Positions 1-7,237 of a stretch of DNA of 19,411 nt are shown piece after piece. Source of the DNA: DB1 sp049323655. GTDB taxonomy: Bacteria; Desulfobacterota; Desulfobulbia; Desulfobulbales; SURF-16. The position numbers were made by a program, and so were the translations under genes. Within the stretch, counting starts at the first letter, position 1, and each line of letters starts with the position of its first letter. The notes beneath the pieces were generated by a model, which did not search any database, was not told the origin of the DNA, and saw only the letters and a list, made by a program, of their open reading frames with translations. Location: the NCBI GenBank assembly GCA_049323655.1, contig JBMONO010000010.1, positions 1 to 19,411 on the forward strand, given 5' to 3'.

Positions 1-132
1 CGTAAAAAGTCTTTTTTCACCACAGAGCGCACGGAGGGCACTGAGAAAAAATCTTTAATTACAATCAGTTATCTCTGTGTGCTCTGCGGCCTCTGTGGTT
101 AATTTTCACTTTTTACGAAATCATCAACCGTT
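1..132. repeat. Palindromic dispersed repeat, copy A
   Basis: The element opens with CGTAAAAAGT and its core closes at 117 with ACTTTTTACG, a perfect 10-bp terminal inverted repeat. Inside, ACCACAGAG (from 19) is matched by CTCTGTGGT near the other end, so most of the unit can fold into one long hairpin with an AT-rich centre. It is followed by a conserved tail, CATCAACCGTT. Copy B follows after about 8 bp, and related copies lie near 5000 and 13500. It encodes nothing recognisable and resembles a MITE or REP-type unit. The window begins exactly at its first base. Confidence 0.85.
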
Positions 133-140
133 GACAAACC

Positions 141-271
141 CGTAAAAAGTCTTTTTTCACCACAGAGCGCACAGAGAACGCAGAGAAAAAATCTTTAATT
201 ATAATTAGTTATCTCTGTGCGCTCTGCGGTCTCTGTGGTTAATTTCCAGTTTTTACGATTCCATCAACCGT
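141..271. repeat. Palindromic dispersed repeat, copy B
   Basis: This is a near-identical second unit with the same termini (CGTAAAAAGT and AGTTTTTACG), the same CACAGAGCGCACAGAG-type arm and the same CATCAACCGTT tail, set 140 bp from copy A as a tandem pair. Its right end overlaps the 3' end of the SulP gene on the minus strand: the TAA stop at 239-241 and about the last ten codons lie inside the repeat. Confidence 0.85.
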
Positions 272-2014
272 TTGGCACTCCAGAAAGATGCGCGCCGTGC
301 AGCGGGCGCAGATCTCGCGGTCGAGTCTGCCGAAGATGTCGGCAATCGCCTCCGCTTTCTTTTCGTAGATGTTTTCCACCCCGATTTTCAGCAGTTCGTC
401 GGCCAGCCGGAAATGGTCACAGACCCCTTCGTTGATGTGATAGATATAGAGACGGCCGCCGGCCGCTTTCCTCTCCTCGGCCAGGCGGACGAGAAATTCC
501 GCGCCGGCCATGTCGATGAGGTTGATGCCGCTGGCGACCAGCAGCAGATGCTTCTGGCCGGGATTGTCGCGCAGCAGGGCGTTGAGGGTTTCCCGCACGT
601 GGTTGACCGCGCCGAAGTAGAGGGAGTGGTCGATGCGGATGATTTTCAGCTGCGGGCATTCCGGCAGGCTCGGGTCGCTGACAAAAGGGCGGCCGGCGCG
701 GCGGGGATCGGGGACCCGGATGCGCAGCCGGGGATGGGAGGTGCGTTTGAGGTAGAGCACCATGGAGAGCATGACGCCAAGGAAAATGGCGAATTCCAGA
801 TCGAGAAAGAGGGTGGAAAAAAAAGTCGTGCCCATGACCAGGCTTTCATAGAGACTGGCCCGCAGGATTTTTTTGATGTGGTGGAAGTCGATGAGCCCCC
901 AGGCGACGAGAAAGAGGATGCCGGCCATCGCCGCGTTTGGCAGGTAGCGGGCGAGCGGGGCGACGAGGACGACGACAACCATCAGCAAGCCACCGGCAAA
1001 GACAGCGGCCAGCGGCGTTTTCGCCCCGGCCTGATAGTTGAGACCACTGCGGTTGAAGGAACCGGTGGCGACATAACCGGAAAAGAAACTGCCGACGATG
1101 TTGGACAGGCCCTGGCCAATGAATTCCTGGTTGGCATCGAGATCCTGGCCGGCTTTGTCAGCCAGAGAACGGGCGATGGAGATGGCCTCGGTCAGGGCAA
1201 ACAAAGTGGTGGCGAGCGCGGCCGGGGCGAGCATCTTGATGGTGTCAAGGGTCAGGTGCGGAGCGGAGAGCGGCGGCAGCGAGGAGGGCAGGGCGCCGAC
1301 CACGGCGATGCGCGCCACGTCCGCACCGACAAAACGGGAGAGCAGCACGGCAACAAGGCTGCCCCCCAGCATGGAGACGATCATGTAGGGAAACTGCGGC
1401 CGCCATGCGCGGATCATGAGGCCGAGAAGCATGGTCAGCAGTCCGACCGCGGCGGCGTATGGGTTGATGTCCTGCCAGCTTGTCACGACCGCGACAATCG
1501 TATCGAGGAAATTGCCGCCCCGGGGCAGGGCCAGGCCGAAAAAATGTTTGAGCTGGCTGGCGCCGATGAGGATGGCGGCGCCGGCGGTGAAGCCGACCAC
1601 CACCGAATGGGAGATGAAATTGACCAGGGTGCCGAAGCGGACCAGGCCCATGCTGAGCTGGATTATGCCGACCAGGAAGGTGAGGGTGAGCGCCAGCCGG
1701 ACATACTCGACGCTGCCCGGGGTGGCGTGTTCGCTCAGCACCGAGAAGATGACGATGGAGGCGGCGGTGGTCGGCCCCGACACCAGCAGCCAGGAGGAGC
1801 CGAACAGGGCGGCGACGATGGCCGGAATCATGCCGGCATACAGACCGTATTCCGCCGGCATGCCGGCGATGGTGGCAAAGGCGACGCCCTGGGGCAGGGC
1901 GACGATGGCGCCGGTCAGTCCGGCAATGAGATCGCTGCGCAGGGTCGCGGCGCTGACCCGCGGCCACCAATGCAGAAAGGGAAACACCGCTGCCGTCCGC
2001 CTGGACTCGTTCAT
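239..2014 (-). CDS. SulP family anion transporter with STAS domain
   Basis: This 591-residue inner-membrane protein is a SulP (SLC26-like) permease, a family that moves sulfate, bicarbonate or other anions by proton or sodium coupling. The N-terminal ~430 residues are a run of hydrophobic segments holding the family signatures LTGAIVALPQGVAFATIAG and GLYAGMIPAI near residues 33-65. The C-terminal ~455-565 region is a cytoplasmic STAS domain, with LLLVASGINLIDMAGAEFL as its core. The length is normal for the family. The start is supported by AGGAGG seven bases upstream. The last residues (TVDGIVKTGN) are encoded by repeat copy B, so the native C-terminus has probably been replaced or extended. 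The substrate cannot be told from sequence; sulfate and bicarbonate are both possible. Confidence 0.92.
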   Translation of the reverse strand: MNESRRTAAVFPFLHWWPRVSAATLRSDLIAGLTGAIVALPQGVAFATIAGMPAEYGLYAGMIPAIVAALFGSSWLLVSGPTTAASIVIFSVLSEHATPGSVEYVRLALTLTFLVGIIQLSMGLVRFGTLVNFISHSVVVGFTAGAAILIGASQLKHFFGLALPRGGNFLDTIVAVVTSWQDINPYAAAVGLLTMLLGLMIRAWRPQFPYMIVSMLGGSLVAVLLSRFVGADVARIAVVGALPSSLPPLSAPHLTLDTIKMLAPAALATTLFALTEAISIARSLADKAGQDLDANQEFIGQGLSNIVGSFFSGYVATGSFNRSGLNYQAGAKTPLAAVFAGGLLMVVVVLVAPLARYLPNAAMAGILFLVAWGLIDFHHIKKILRASLYESLVMGTTFFSTLFLDLEFAIFLGVMLSMVLYLKRTSHPRLRIRVPDPRRAGRPFVSDPSLPECPQLKIIRIDHSLYFGAVNHVRETLNALLRDNPGQKHLLLVASGINLIDMAGAEFLVRLAEERKAAGGRLYIYHINEGVCDHFRLADELLKIGVENIYEKKAEAIADIFGRLDREICARCTARIFLECQTVDGIVKTGN

Positions 2015-2037
2015 GCCGACTCCTCCTTTTTCTCATG

Positions 2038-2066
2038 ATTTTATGGGGGATTGCCGACAAAGACAA
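2038..2066 (-). promoter_or_regulatory. Probable sigma-70 promoter for the SulP gene
   Basis: On the minus strand TTGTCT (2061-2066) is followed after exactly 17 bp by TAAAAT (2038-2043). Transcription would start near 2031, just ahead of the ribosome-binding site of the SulP gene, leaving a very short leader. The prediction rests on motif and position only. Confidence 0.4.
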
Positions 2067-2213
2067 CATGAAATTCCTTTTATCAGCCATGATTGCTTTT
2101 ACGGGCCTGCCCGGTAGAGATCACGGGGAAGGCCGGGAACATGGATCGTTCCGGTGGCGTGTCGCTGCCGGCTTTCATGAAAATCGTCGCTTCCTTTTTT
2201 TCTGACATTTTCC

Positions 2214-2242
2214 TTGTCATTTCGACTGCCTCAAGATACCAT
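2214..2242 (+). promoter_or_regulatory. Probable promoter upstream of the riboswitch
   Basis: TTGTCA (2214-2219) and TACCAT (2237-2242) are 17 bp apart. The implied start, near 2249, falls directly before the first conserved bases of the GEMM aptamer, which is where a riboswitch-controlled transcript should begin. The match to consensus is 5/6 and 4/6. Confidence 0.45.
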
Positions 2243-2250
2243 TTTTATTA

Positions 2251-2350
2251 TGAAAGAAAGCCAAACCTGTCGAGAGGCAGGGACGGAAAGCCACGGGGCT
2301 CCATGCTGAGACGCCGACAGGCTCTTGCCACAGTCAGCCGGGTTGCCAAA
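2251..2350 (+). promoter_or_regulatory. GEMM-I (cyclic di-GMP class I) riboswitch aptamer
   Basis: The conserved blocks occur in order: CCAAACC (2261-2267), a perfect six-base-pair stem CCTGTC/GGCAGG (2266-2271 with 2276-2281) capped by a GAGA tetraloop, GGACGGAAAGCC (2281-2292) with the conserved A that intercalates between the ligand bases (A2287), and AGCCGGGTTGCC (2336-2347). A longer, variable second arm (about 2293-2335) joins them. The position that contacts one guanine of the ligand (G20 in the Vibrio Vc2 numbering) is G2260, and the adjoining pair is C2261-G2286 instead of G-C, a compensated swap. G20 points to c-di-GMP, while A at this site is typical of cGAMP-selective relatives in Geobacter. 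I see no strong outer P1 helix. GEMM riboswitches commonly precede multiheme cytochrome genes in Geobacter, as here. Confidence 0.9.
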
Positions 2351-2373
2351 GAAAGAGGCGGCCCGGCTTTTTT
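2336..2373 (+). terminator. Intrinsic terminator forming the riboswitch expression platform
   Basis: AGCCGGGTTGCC (2336-2347) can pair with GGCGGCCCGGCT (2357-2368) to give a continuous 12-bp stem, including two G-U pairs, with a nine-base A/G loop and a run of six T (2368-2373). The left arm of this stem is the conserved 3' strand of the GEMM aptamer, so ligand-bound aptamer and terminator exclude each other. The expected logic is therefore ON with ligand: ligand binding keeps the left arm in the aptamer and allows read-through into the cytochrome gene. Confidence 0.85.
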
Positions 2374-2421
2374 GTCGCCCTGGCGTCGCGCCGGCCCTGC
2401 CATGTGAAAAGGAGGAACGCG

Positions 2422-2914
2422 ATGAAACGCCCCAACCCGGCAACGATTCTGCTCATTATCCTCTCCTGGACCGGCGGCGCCGCCTGGTCGGAAATCACCG
2501 GCGCGGCCGCGCCCAGGCCGGCCACCCCCACCGCCAGGGGCAGANNNNNNNNNNCAGAACAAGGTGGAGGAGGCTCATTATGTCGGCATGGAAAAATGCG
2601 TCGAATGCCATCCCGAGCATGTCAAAAGCTATTCCGACTGGAAATATTCGCGTAATTTCCGCATTCTCGAGATGCGGGGCAAGGAACATGACCCGCAATG
2701 CCTGCCCTGCCACACCACCGGTTACAATCAACCGGGCGGCTTTGTCAGCGTCGAGAAAACGCCGCACATGAAGAATGTCCAGTGCGAGGCCTGTCACGGC
2801 CCGGCAAGCCTGCACGTCAACGCGCCCACGGTCGAGGCCCATCTCGCTACCCTGAGCATCCCGGTCAATGTCTGCACCACCTGTCACCGCCAGCATCAGC
2901 ACATGGGGTATTGA
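2422..2914 (+). CDS. Periplasmic tetraheme c-type cytochrome (c554-like), interrupted by an assembly gap
   Basis: The start ATG at 2422 has GGAGG six bases upstream. It begins a signal peptide (MKRPNPATILLIILSW...) with likely cleavage after the AWS region, sending the protein to the periplasm. Ten N at 2545-2554 interrupt the gene, and the two sides are out of frame as written, so the true gap length is not ten or bases are missing. After the gap come four heme motifs: CVECH, CLPCH, CEACH and CTTCH. The segment DPQCLPCHTTGYNQPGGF is typical of the cytochrome c554 family (multiheme electron carriers). Extra conserved histidines (HVKSYSDWKYS, PHMKN, RQHQHMGY) could be distal ligands. The gene is the first one under the GEMM riboswitch and ends 3 bases before the kinase start, so the two are surely co-translated. 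Its redox partner is unknown. Confidence 0.88.
2545..2554. other. Assembly gap (10 N)
   Basis: Ten undetermined bases lie inside the cytochrome gene, just after its signal peptide and a Pro/Ala-rich stretch. Ten N is probably a placeholder length, so apparent frame relations across it should not be trusted. Confidence 0.99.
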
Positions 2915-2917
2915 GGC

Positions 2918-4975
2918 GTGGAACGGGTCGGCCTGTTCTTCGATAAACTCCGTGCCGTGACTGGGGCGACAAGTCTGGCGGTCCGGGTCATCCTCGGGGT
3001 CAGCGCCATTCTCGTTGTCATTATCGGCCTGGCAACCTGGGTTGACCTGCGCAAGCGGACCAGCTTCCATCTCCAGCGCTACGAGGAACAGGCCTTTGAA
3101 ATCAGCGACACGGTGATGAAGAGCATCGAGTATCCGATGCTCGACGGCGAGATGGAAGATGTCAACGCCATCCTCCAGCGGGTCAATACCCTGAAGGATG
3201 TGCTGATCGTCAATCTCTGCGACACCGGCCAGATCATCAGATACAGCGGCGAACCGGCCGGCATCGGCGCCATTGACCCGTTCGCGGTCACCGGCAGGGC
3301 CTTGCAGACCGGACTGCTTGCCAGGGAGCTCTCGACGGACGGCGAGGCGAAGATGCTGCTCCATGCCATGCCTATTGCCAACGAGAAAAACTGCCATAAA
3401 TGCCATGGCGACAAGAAGAAACTGCTCGGGGTGCTGACCGTCGGCATCAACTGGGTGCCGGTCGAGGAGCGGATCGCGCAGCTCATGGACTGGCAGATCA
3501 TGCTGACCGTGATCTCCGTCGCCCTGGTCGGTTTTTTCCTGACCCTTTTTCTCTCCCGCTACATCACCGGTCCTCTCGCGGTCCTGACCAGGCTGGCCGA
3601 CGAGATCAGCCGGGGCAATCCCGGCTTCGAGTTCGGCCGCACGGTCAGGTGCTGGGAAATCGAACACTGCGACAAAGAGTGCTGCCCGGCCCACGGCAAC
3701 AGCGACATCATGTGCTGGTATGTGGACAAGACCCTTTGCAAGGCCCAGCCCTCCGGCCAGTTTCCCCACAAGCTCGATGAATGCCGGAAATGCCGGGTGT
3801 ACCGGACCCATGTCGGTGATGAGATGGTGCAGCTCGCCGACTCCTTCAAGCACATGCTCTACCGTTTGAAGGGATCGCAGGAGGATCTGCGCCAGTCGGA
3901 GAAAAAATACCGGCGCCTGTTCAACGCCGATCCCAACCCGATCTTCATCCTCGACCGGCAGAGTCTGGCGATCCTCGATGCCAACGCCCGGGCCGAGGCC
4001 CACTACGGCTACGGCCGCGAGGAACTCTTGCGGATGTCCTTTGCCGATCTCGGTTATCCGGATGACGCCCTGGAAATCGCCGCCGCCTTCCGGAACAAGA
4101 CCGATCAGGCCTCCATCCTCTTTGCCAAGAAACAGCACCACCGTAAGGATGGCGCCCTGTTCTACGCCAACATCCATGTCTGCGAGGCCGAGTACCTGGG
4201 CCGTGACGCCCTGATCGCCACCACCACCGACATCACCAAAAGCGTCCAGAAGGAGGCGCAACTGGTGCAGGCGAGCAAGCTCGCCACCCTGGGTGAGATG
4301 GCGGCCGGCATTGCCCATGAATTGAACCAGCCGCTTAATGTGATCAGGATCGGCAGCGATTTTTTGAACGAGATGGCCGGCAGCGGCAAAAACCTGGCGG
4401 AACAGGATCTCAGGGAGGTCTGCGGCGAGATCAGCGGCCAGGTGGAACGGGCCGCCGCCATCATCGGCCACATGCGCGATTTTGCCCGGATCGCCGATGT
4501 CGAGGCCCAGGAGATGGACCTCAACAAACCGATCCGCGATGTCTTTAAAATGCTCGGCCAGCAGTTGCGGCTGCGGGAGATCGCCTGGCGGCTTGATCTG
4601 CAGGAGGATCTGCCGCCTATCATGGGCGATGGCAACCGGCTGGAACAGGTGCTGATCAATCTGGTGACCAACGCCCGGGATGCGCTTGAGCAGAATCCGG
4701 CCGGCGCCGAACGACTGCTTGACATTCGTTCCTGCACCGATCAGGGTGAGGTGGTGGTCCGCGTCAGCGACACCGGCCCCGGCATTGCCGAAAATGTGAT
4801 CGACCGGATTTTCGAGCCCTTTTTCACCACCAAGGAGGTGGGCAAGGGCACCGGGCTGGGGCTCTCCATCAGTCACGCCATTGTCGAAGATTACAAGGGC
4901 GCCCTGACGGTGACGAGCACGCCGGGGAGCGGCACCACCTTTGAGTTGCGGTTCCCTATTGCACCCCAAAAATGA
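2918..4975 (+). CDS. Membrane histidine kinase with periplasmic heme motif, split HAMP with two-CW insert, and PAS domain
   Basis: This 685-residue sensor kinase starts at GTG, 3 bases after the cytochrome stop. Domains in order: first membrane helix ~21-42; periplasmic sensor ~43-193 holding a c-type heme site, C159-H-K-C162-H163; second helix ~194-215; HAMP first helix ~219-234; a cysteine-rich insert ~245-294 with two CW pairs (CWEIEHC, CPAHGN, CWYVDKTLC, CRKC), matching the so-called two-CW domain; HAMP second helix ~301-318; PAS ~330-440; HisKA with phospho-acceptor H467 in AHELNQPL; HATPase_c to the end with N box (NLVTNARDAL), DTGPGI, FEPFFTT and GTGLGLS. All catalytic motifs are present. 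It would autophosphorylate in response to heme redox state or ligand outside and thiol or metal state inside; the signal is inferred. Its partner is probably the receiver protein at 5141. A TGATGA double stop ends it. Confidence 0.92.
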   Translation: MERVGLFFDKLRAVTGATSLAVRVILGVSAILVVIIGLATWVDLRKRTSFHLQRYEEQAFEISDTVMKSIEYPMLDGEMEDVNAILQRVNTLKDVLIVNLCDTGQIIRYSGEPAGIGAIDPFAVTGRALQTGLLARELSTDGEAKMLLHAMPIANEKNCHKCHGDKKKLLGVLTVGINWVPVEERIAQLMDWQIMLTVISVALVGFFLTLFLSRYITGPLAVLTRLADEISRGNPGFEFGRTVRCWEIEHCDKECCPAHGNSDIMCWYVDKTLCKAQPSGQFPHKLDECRKCRVYRTHVGDEMVQLADSFKHMLYRLKGSQEDLRQSEKKYRRLFNADPNPIFILDRQSLAILDANARAEAHYGYGREELLRMSFADLGYPDDALEIAAAFRNKTDQASILFAKKQHHRKDGALFYANIHVCEAEYLGRDALIATTTDITKSVQKEAQLVQASKLATLGEMAAGIAHELNQPLNVIRIGSDFLNEMAGSGKNLAEQDLREVCGEISGQVERAAAIIGHMRDFARIADVEAQEMDLNKPIRDVFKMLGQQLRLREIAWRLDLQEDLPPIMGDGNRLEQVLINLVTNARDALEQNPAGAERLLDIRSCTDQGEVVVRVSDTGPGIAENVIDRIFEPFFTTKEVGKGTGLGLSISHAIVEDYKGALTVTSTPGSGTTFELRFPIAPQK

Positions 4976-4997
4976 TGACGGAAAATACTGATACAGT

Positions 4998-5128
4998 CGG
5001 AAAAGGTCTTTTATTCCACAGAGCGCACAGAGAGAGTCGAGAAAACTTTTTAAAATTACGAATAGTTATCTCTTGGGGCTCTGTGGTCTCCGCGGTTGAT
5101 TTTCTGTTTTTACGAGACCATCAATAGT
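4998..5128. repeat. Palindromic dispersed repeat, copy C
   Basis: A diverged copy of the element at 1-271 fills the gap between the kinase and the receiver gene. It starts CGGAAAAGGTCTTTTATTCCACAG, keeps CACAGAGCGCACAGAGAG and GGCTCTGTGG, and ends TTTTTACGAGACCATCAATAG. It starts 22 bases after the kinase stop and ends just before the ribosome-binding site of the next gene. In the transcript it could fold into a hairpin and affect the ratio of the two proteins. Confidence 0.8.
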
Positions 5129-5140
5129 GATGAGGACGAT

Positions 5141-6214
5141 ATGACGAAACTTTTGCTTATCGATGACGAGGAACCGATCAGGAAGGTGCTGGGGCTTTAC
5201 CTGCGCAGCCGGGAATACGAGGTGTTCACCGCGGCGGACGGCAACGAGGGCATTGAGGTCTTCCAGCGGGAGCGGCCGGCCATAGTCCTGACCGACATCA
5301 AGATGCCGGGGATGGACGGCATCGAGGTGCTGCAACGGATCAAGAAGCTCGCCCCGGAAACCCAGGTCATCGTCATTACCGGTCACGGCGACATGGCCCT
5401 GGCCATTCAGGCTCTGCAGCTTGAGGCCTCCGATTTCATCACCAAGCCGGTGGACAACAAGGCGCTGCTCGTCTCCCTGCGGCGGGCAGAGGAACGGTTG
5501 GAAACCCAGGAGGTCCTCAAGGCGACCCACGAATACATGAAACGGGCGGAAAAGCTGATCGCCATCAGCGATATTTCCGCCAAGATCGCCCATGAAATCC
5601 GCACCCCGCTGACGCTGATCGGCGGTTTTGCCGACCGGCTGCGCAAAAAGGCCTCCCTGCGCGCGCCCGAGGAAAAATACGCCGGGGTCATCGTCGACGA
5701 GGTCGCTCGCCTGGAAAACTTCATCAACGACATCCTCCTCTTTACCGGCGAGATCGTCCTCGACAAGAAGGAGCTGCACGTCAACAAGCTGATTGCCGAT
5801 GTCGTGCTGCTCTTTGAAAAGGAGATGGAAGAGCAGGGCATCACGGTGCATACCCTCTTCGACGAAAGGGTGCCGGTCATCATGCAGGACAAAAAGAGCC
5901 TCGAAGAGGTCTTTATCAATCTCATCGTCAATGCCTGCCATGCCATGAAGGGCGGCGGCGAGCTGACCCTGCGCACCGAGCATTTACCGGCGGAAACCGG
6001 AGGCGTCATCAGGATAACGGTCACTGATACCGGCGAGGGCATTCCCGAGACGATCATCAACAAGGTCTTTGATCCCTTTTTCACCACCAAGACGGTGGGC
6101 AGCGGCCTCGGGCTGACCGTGGTCAAAGAGATCCTACGCCGCCACAACGGCACGATCCACATTGCCAGCACAGTGAAAAAAGGCACCACCGTCACCATCG
6201 AGATCGGGGTGTGA
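5141..6214 (+). CDS. Receiver-histidine kinase hybrid (REC-HisKA-HATPase)
   Basis: The protein is 357 residues long and cytoplasmic, with no membrane segment. Residues ~3-118 form a receiver domain with acidic pocket D8/D9, phospho-acceptor D52 in LTDIKMPG, and K in the ITKPV motif. A HisKA domain follows, with H151 in AHEIRTPL, then HATPase_c with NLIVNACHAM, DTGEGI, FDPFFTT and GSGLGLTV. I chose ATG 5141 because it begins the receiver fold (MTKLLLIDDEE) and has GAGGA just upstream; the frame is open further back, but that part is repeat sequence. It very likely takes phosphate from the kinase encoded upstream and relays it through its own kinase core. It has no DNA-binding, GGDEF or EAL output domain, so the final effector lies elsewhere. 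Confidence 0.92.
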   Translation: MTKLLLIDDEEPIRKVLGLYLRSREYEVFTAADGNEGIEVFQRERPAIVLTDIKMPGMDGIEVLQRIKKLAPETQVIVITGHGDMALAIQALQLEASDFITKPVDNKALLVSLRRAEERLETQEVLKATHEYMKRAEKLIAISDISAKIAHEIRTPLTLIGGFADRLRKKASLRAPEEKYAGVIVDEVARLENFINDILLFTGEIVLDKKELHVNKLIADVVLLFEKEMEEQGITVHTLFDERVPVIMQDKKSLEEVFINLIVNACHAMKGGGELTLRTEHLPAETGGVIRITVTDTGEGIPETIINKVFDPFFTTKTVGSGLGLTVVKEILRRHNGTIHIASTVKKGTTVTIEIGV

Positions 6215-6293
6215 GGATGGCAGGGATGGCGGGTGCGACGGTTTTGGCTGGTTCATGCGTATCATCCCACGCTCTCTGTCTGGCTCTTTTTAC

Positions 6294-6322
6294 TTGACGC
6301 AAACATCTCTTTGCAGCATGCT
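6294..6322 (+). promoter_or_regulatory. Weak candidate promoter for the NYN gene
   Basis: TTGACG (6294-6299) has a good -35 match, with CATGCT 17 bp downstream as a poor -10. It lies 49 bases before the broken NYN gene, in a 156-bp stretch between 6215 and 6370 where I see nothing else. Confidence 0.25.
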
Positions 6323-6370
6323 GGGGCGATGGATCTATGCGAAAGTTAAGTTTCTTGTCTGGAGGTCGGC

Positions 6371-7087
6371 ATGGTGCCTCTGCTCAACGACAAATTGGCC
6401 GTTCTCATCGATGCCGACAATGCACCGGTATCAATCATTCACGAGTTGCTTGTCGAAGTTTCCCGCTACGGGACAGCGGGCGTAAAACGCGCATATGGCG
6501 ACTGGACCACGACAAATCTCAAGGGTTGGAAGGAAGTGCTTCATTAAGATGGCGATCCAACCCGTGCAGCAATTCAGGTACACCATCGGAAAGAATTCCA
6601 CGGAATCATCGCTTATCATAGATGCCATGGACTTGCTTCATTCGGGCAGTCTTAACGGCTTCTGTCTCGTTTCGTCAGATAGTGATTTCACTCGCCTTGC
6701 TACGCGCATAAGGGAGGCAGGCTGCTTGTGTATGGATTCGGAGAAAAGAAAACCCCTCAGCCATTCGTAGCCGCTTGCGATAAATTCATCTATACGGAGA
6801 TTCTTAAGCCTCAGCAGCTACCGATCTCCCCCGATGAACAAGTGCTCGAACCAGCTATTAAACCGATGATTTGTGCCGCAATAACGGCGACTGCAAAAGA
6901 CAACGGCTGGGCCGCCCTGTCTGCGGTCGGCTCCATGGTCCTCAAGAACAATCCCTCCTTTGATCCTCGTAATTATGGTTGTCAGAAGTTGGGAGAACTT
7001 GTGCGGAAATAACCATACCTCAAGGTCAAGGAAGTCTCCGTTGGTGGTGGCTCTGCCAACGTTCTCTATGTGCGTCTTGTGGCCTGA
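6371..7087 (+). pseudogene. NYN (PIN-like) domain protein with C-terminal OST-HTH/LOTUS domain, broken
   Basis: Reading across three lesions gives a 238-residue LabA/DUF88-type protein: NYN nuclease fold with LAVLIDADNAP (acidic residues near the start), RAYGDW, LIIDAMDLLHSG, CLVSSDSDFT, and VYGFGEKKTPQPFVAACDKFIYTE, then a LOTUS-like tail (AITATAKDNGWAALSAVGSMV ... NYGCQKLGELV). NYN proteins are putative RNA-processing enzymes. The start ATG has GGAGG five bases upstream. Lesions: one extra base at ~6545 (CATTAAG for CATAAG) creating a stop, one lost base at ~6720 that restores the frame, and TAA at 7010-7012 where a sense codon (probably CAA) is expected; the frame then continues (PYLKVKEVSVGGGSANVLYVRLVA) to TGA at 7085. 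Base composition is visibly less GC-rich than the flanking genes, suggesting transfer. Confidence 0.85.
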
Positions 7088-7237
7088 CCCATCGGCAAAC
7101 CGGACCACTTGCGAGCTGGACCTGCGGGCTCTCTCGGCGTTTCGTCCCCGGTGTTCCCCTCAATATTTTCAAGGGGCGATAAAAACATCATTTGCCGGGG
7201 CGAAATGTCCCTTGGGTTGATTATTAGCGAGGAAAGT

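Noticed and set aside
1..271. CRISPR array or attachment site
   Set aside because: The two repeated units are ~130 bp long and internally palindromic, with no short direct repeats, unique spacers, cas genes or integrase nearby.
272..2038. Long open frame (588 codons) on the plus strand opposite SulP
   Set aside because: Translation is rich in G, D, E, A and Q without any fold or motif, the normal antisense shadow of a GC-rich gene; SulP on the other strand has clear family motifs and a ribosome-binding site.
2495..4969. 824-codon open frame on the minus strand opposite the cytochrome and kinase
   Set aside because: It spans the N gap and mirrors the third-position GC of the kinase gene. It has no recognisable domain, and the plus strand holds all kinase motifs.
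5096..5140. Upstream start giving the receiver-kinase a longer N-terminus
   Set aside because: The extra codons lie inside repeat copy C, and the receiver fold begins at the ATG at 5141, which has its own ribosome-binding site.
7088..7140. GGCAAACC followed by a possible hairpin, like the start of a second GEMM aptamer
   Set aside because: The ACGCAAAGCC and GCCGGGTTGCC blocks and the GNRA-capped stem are absent; the match is chance.
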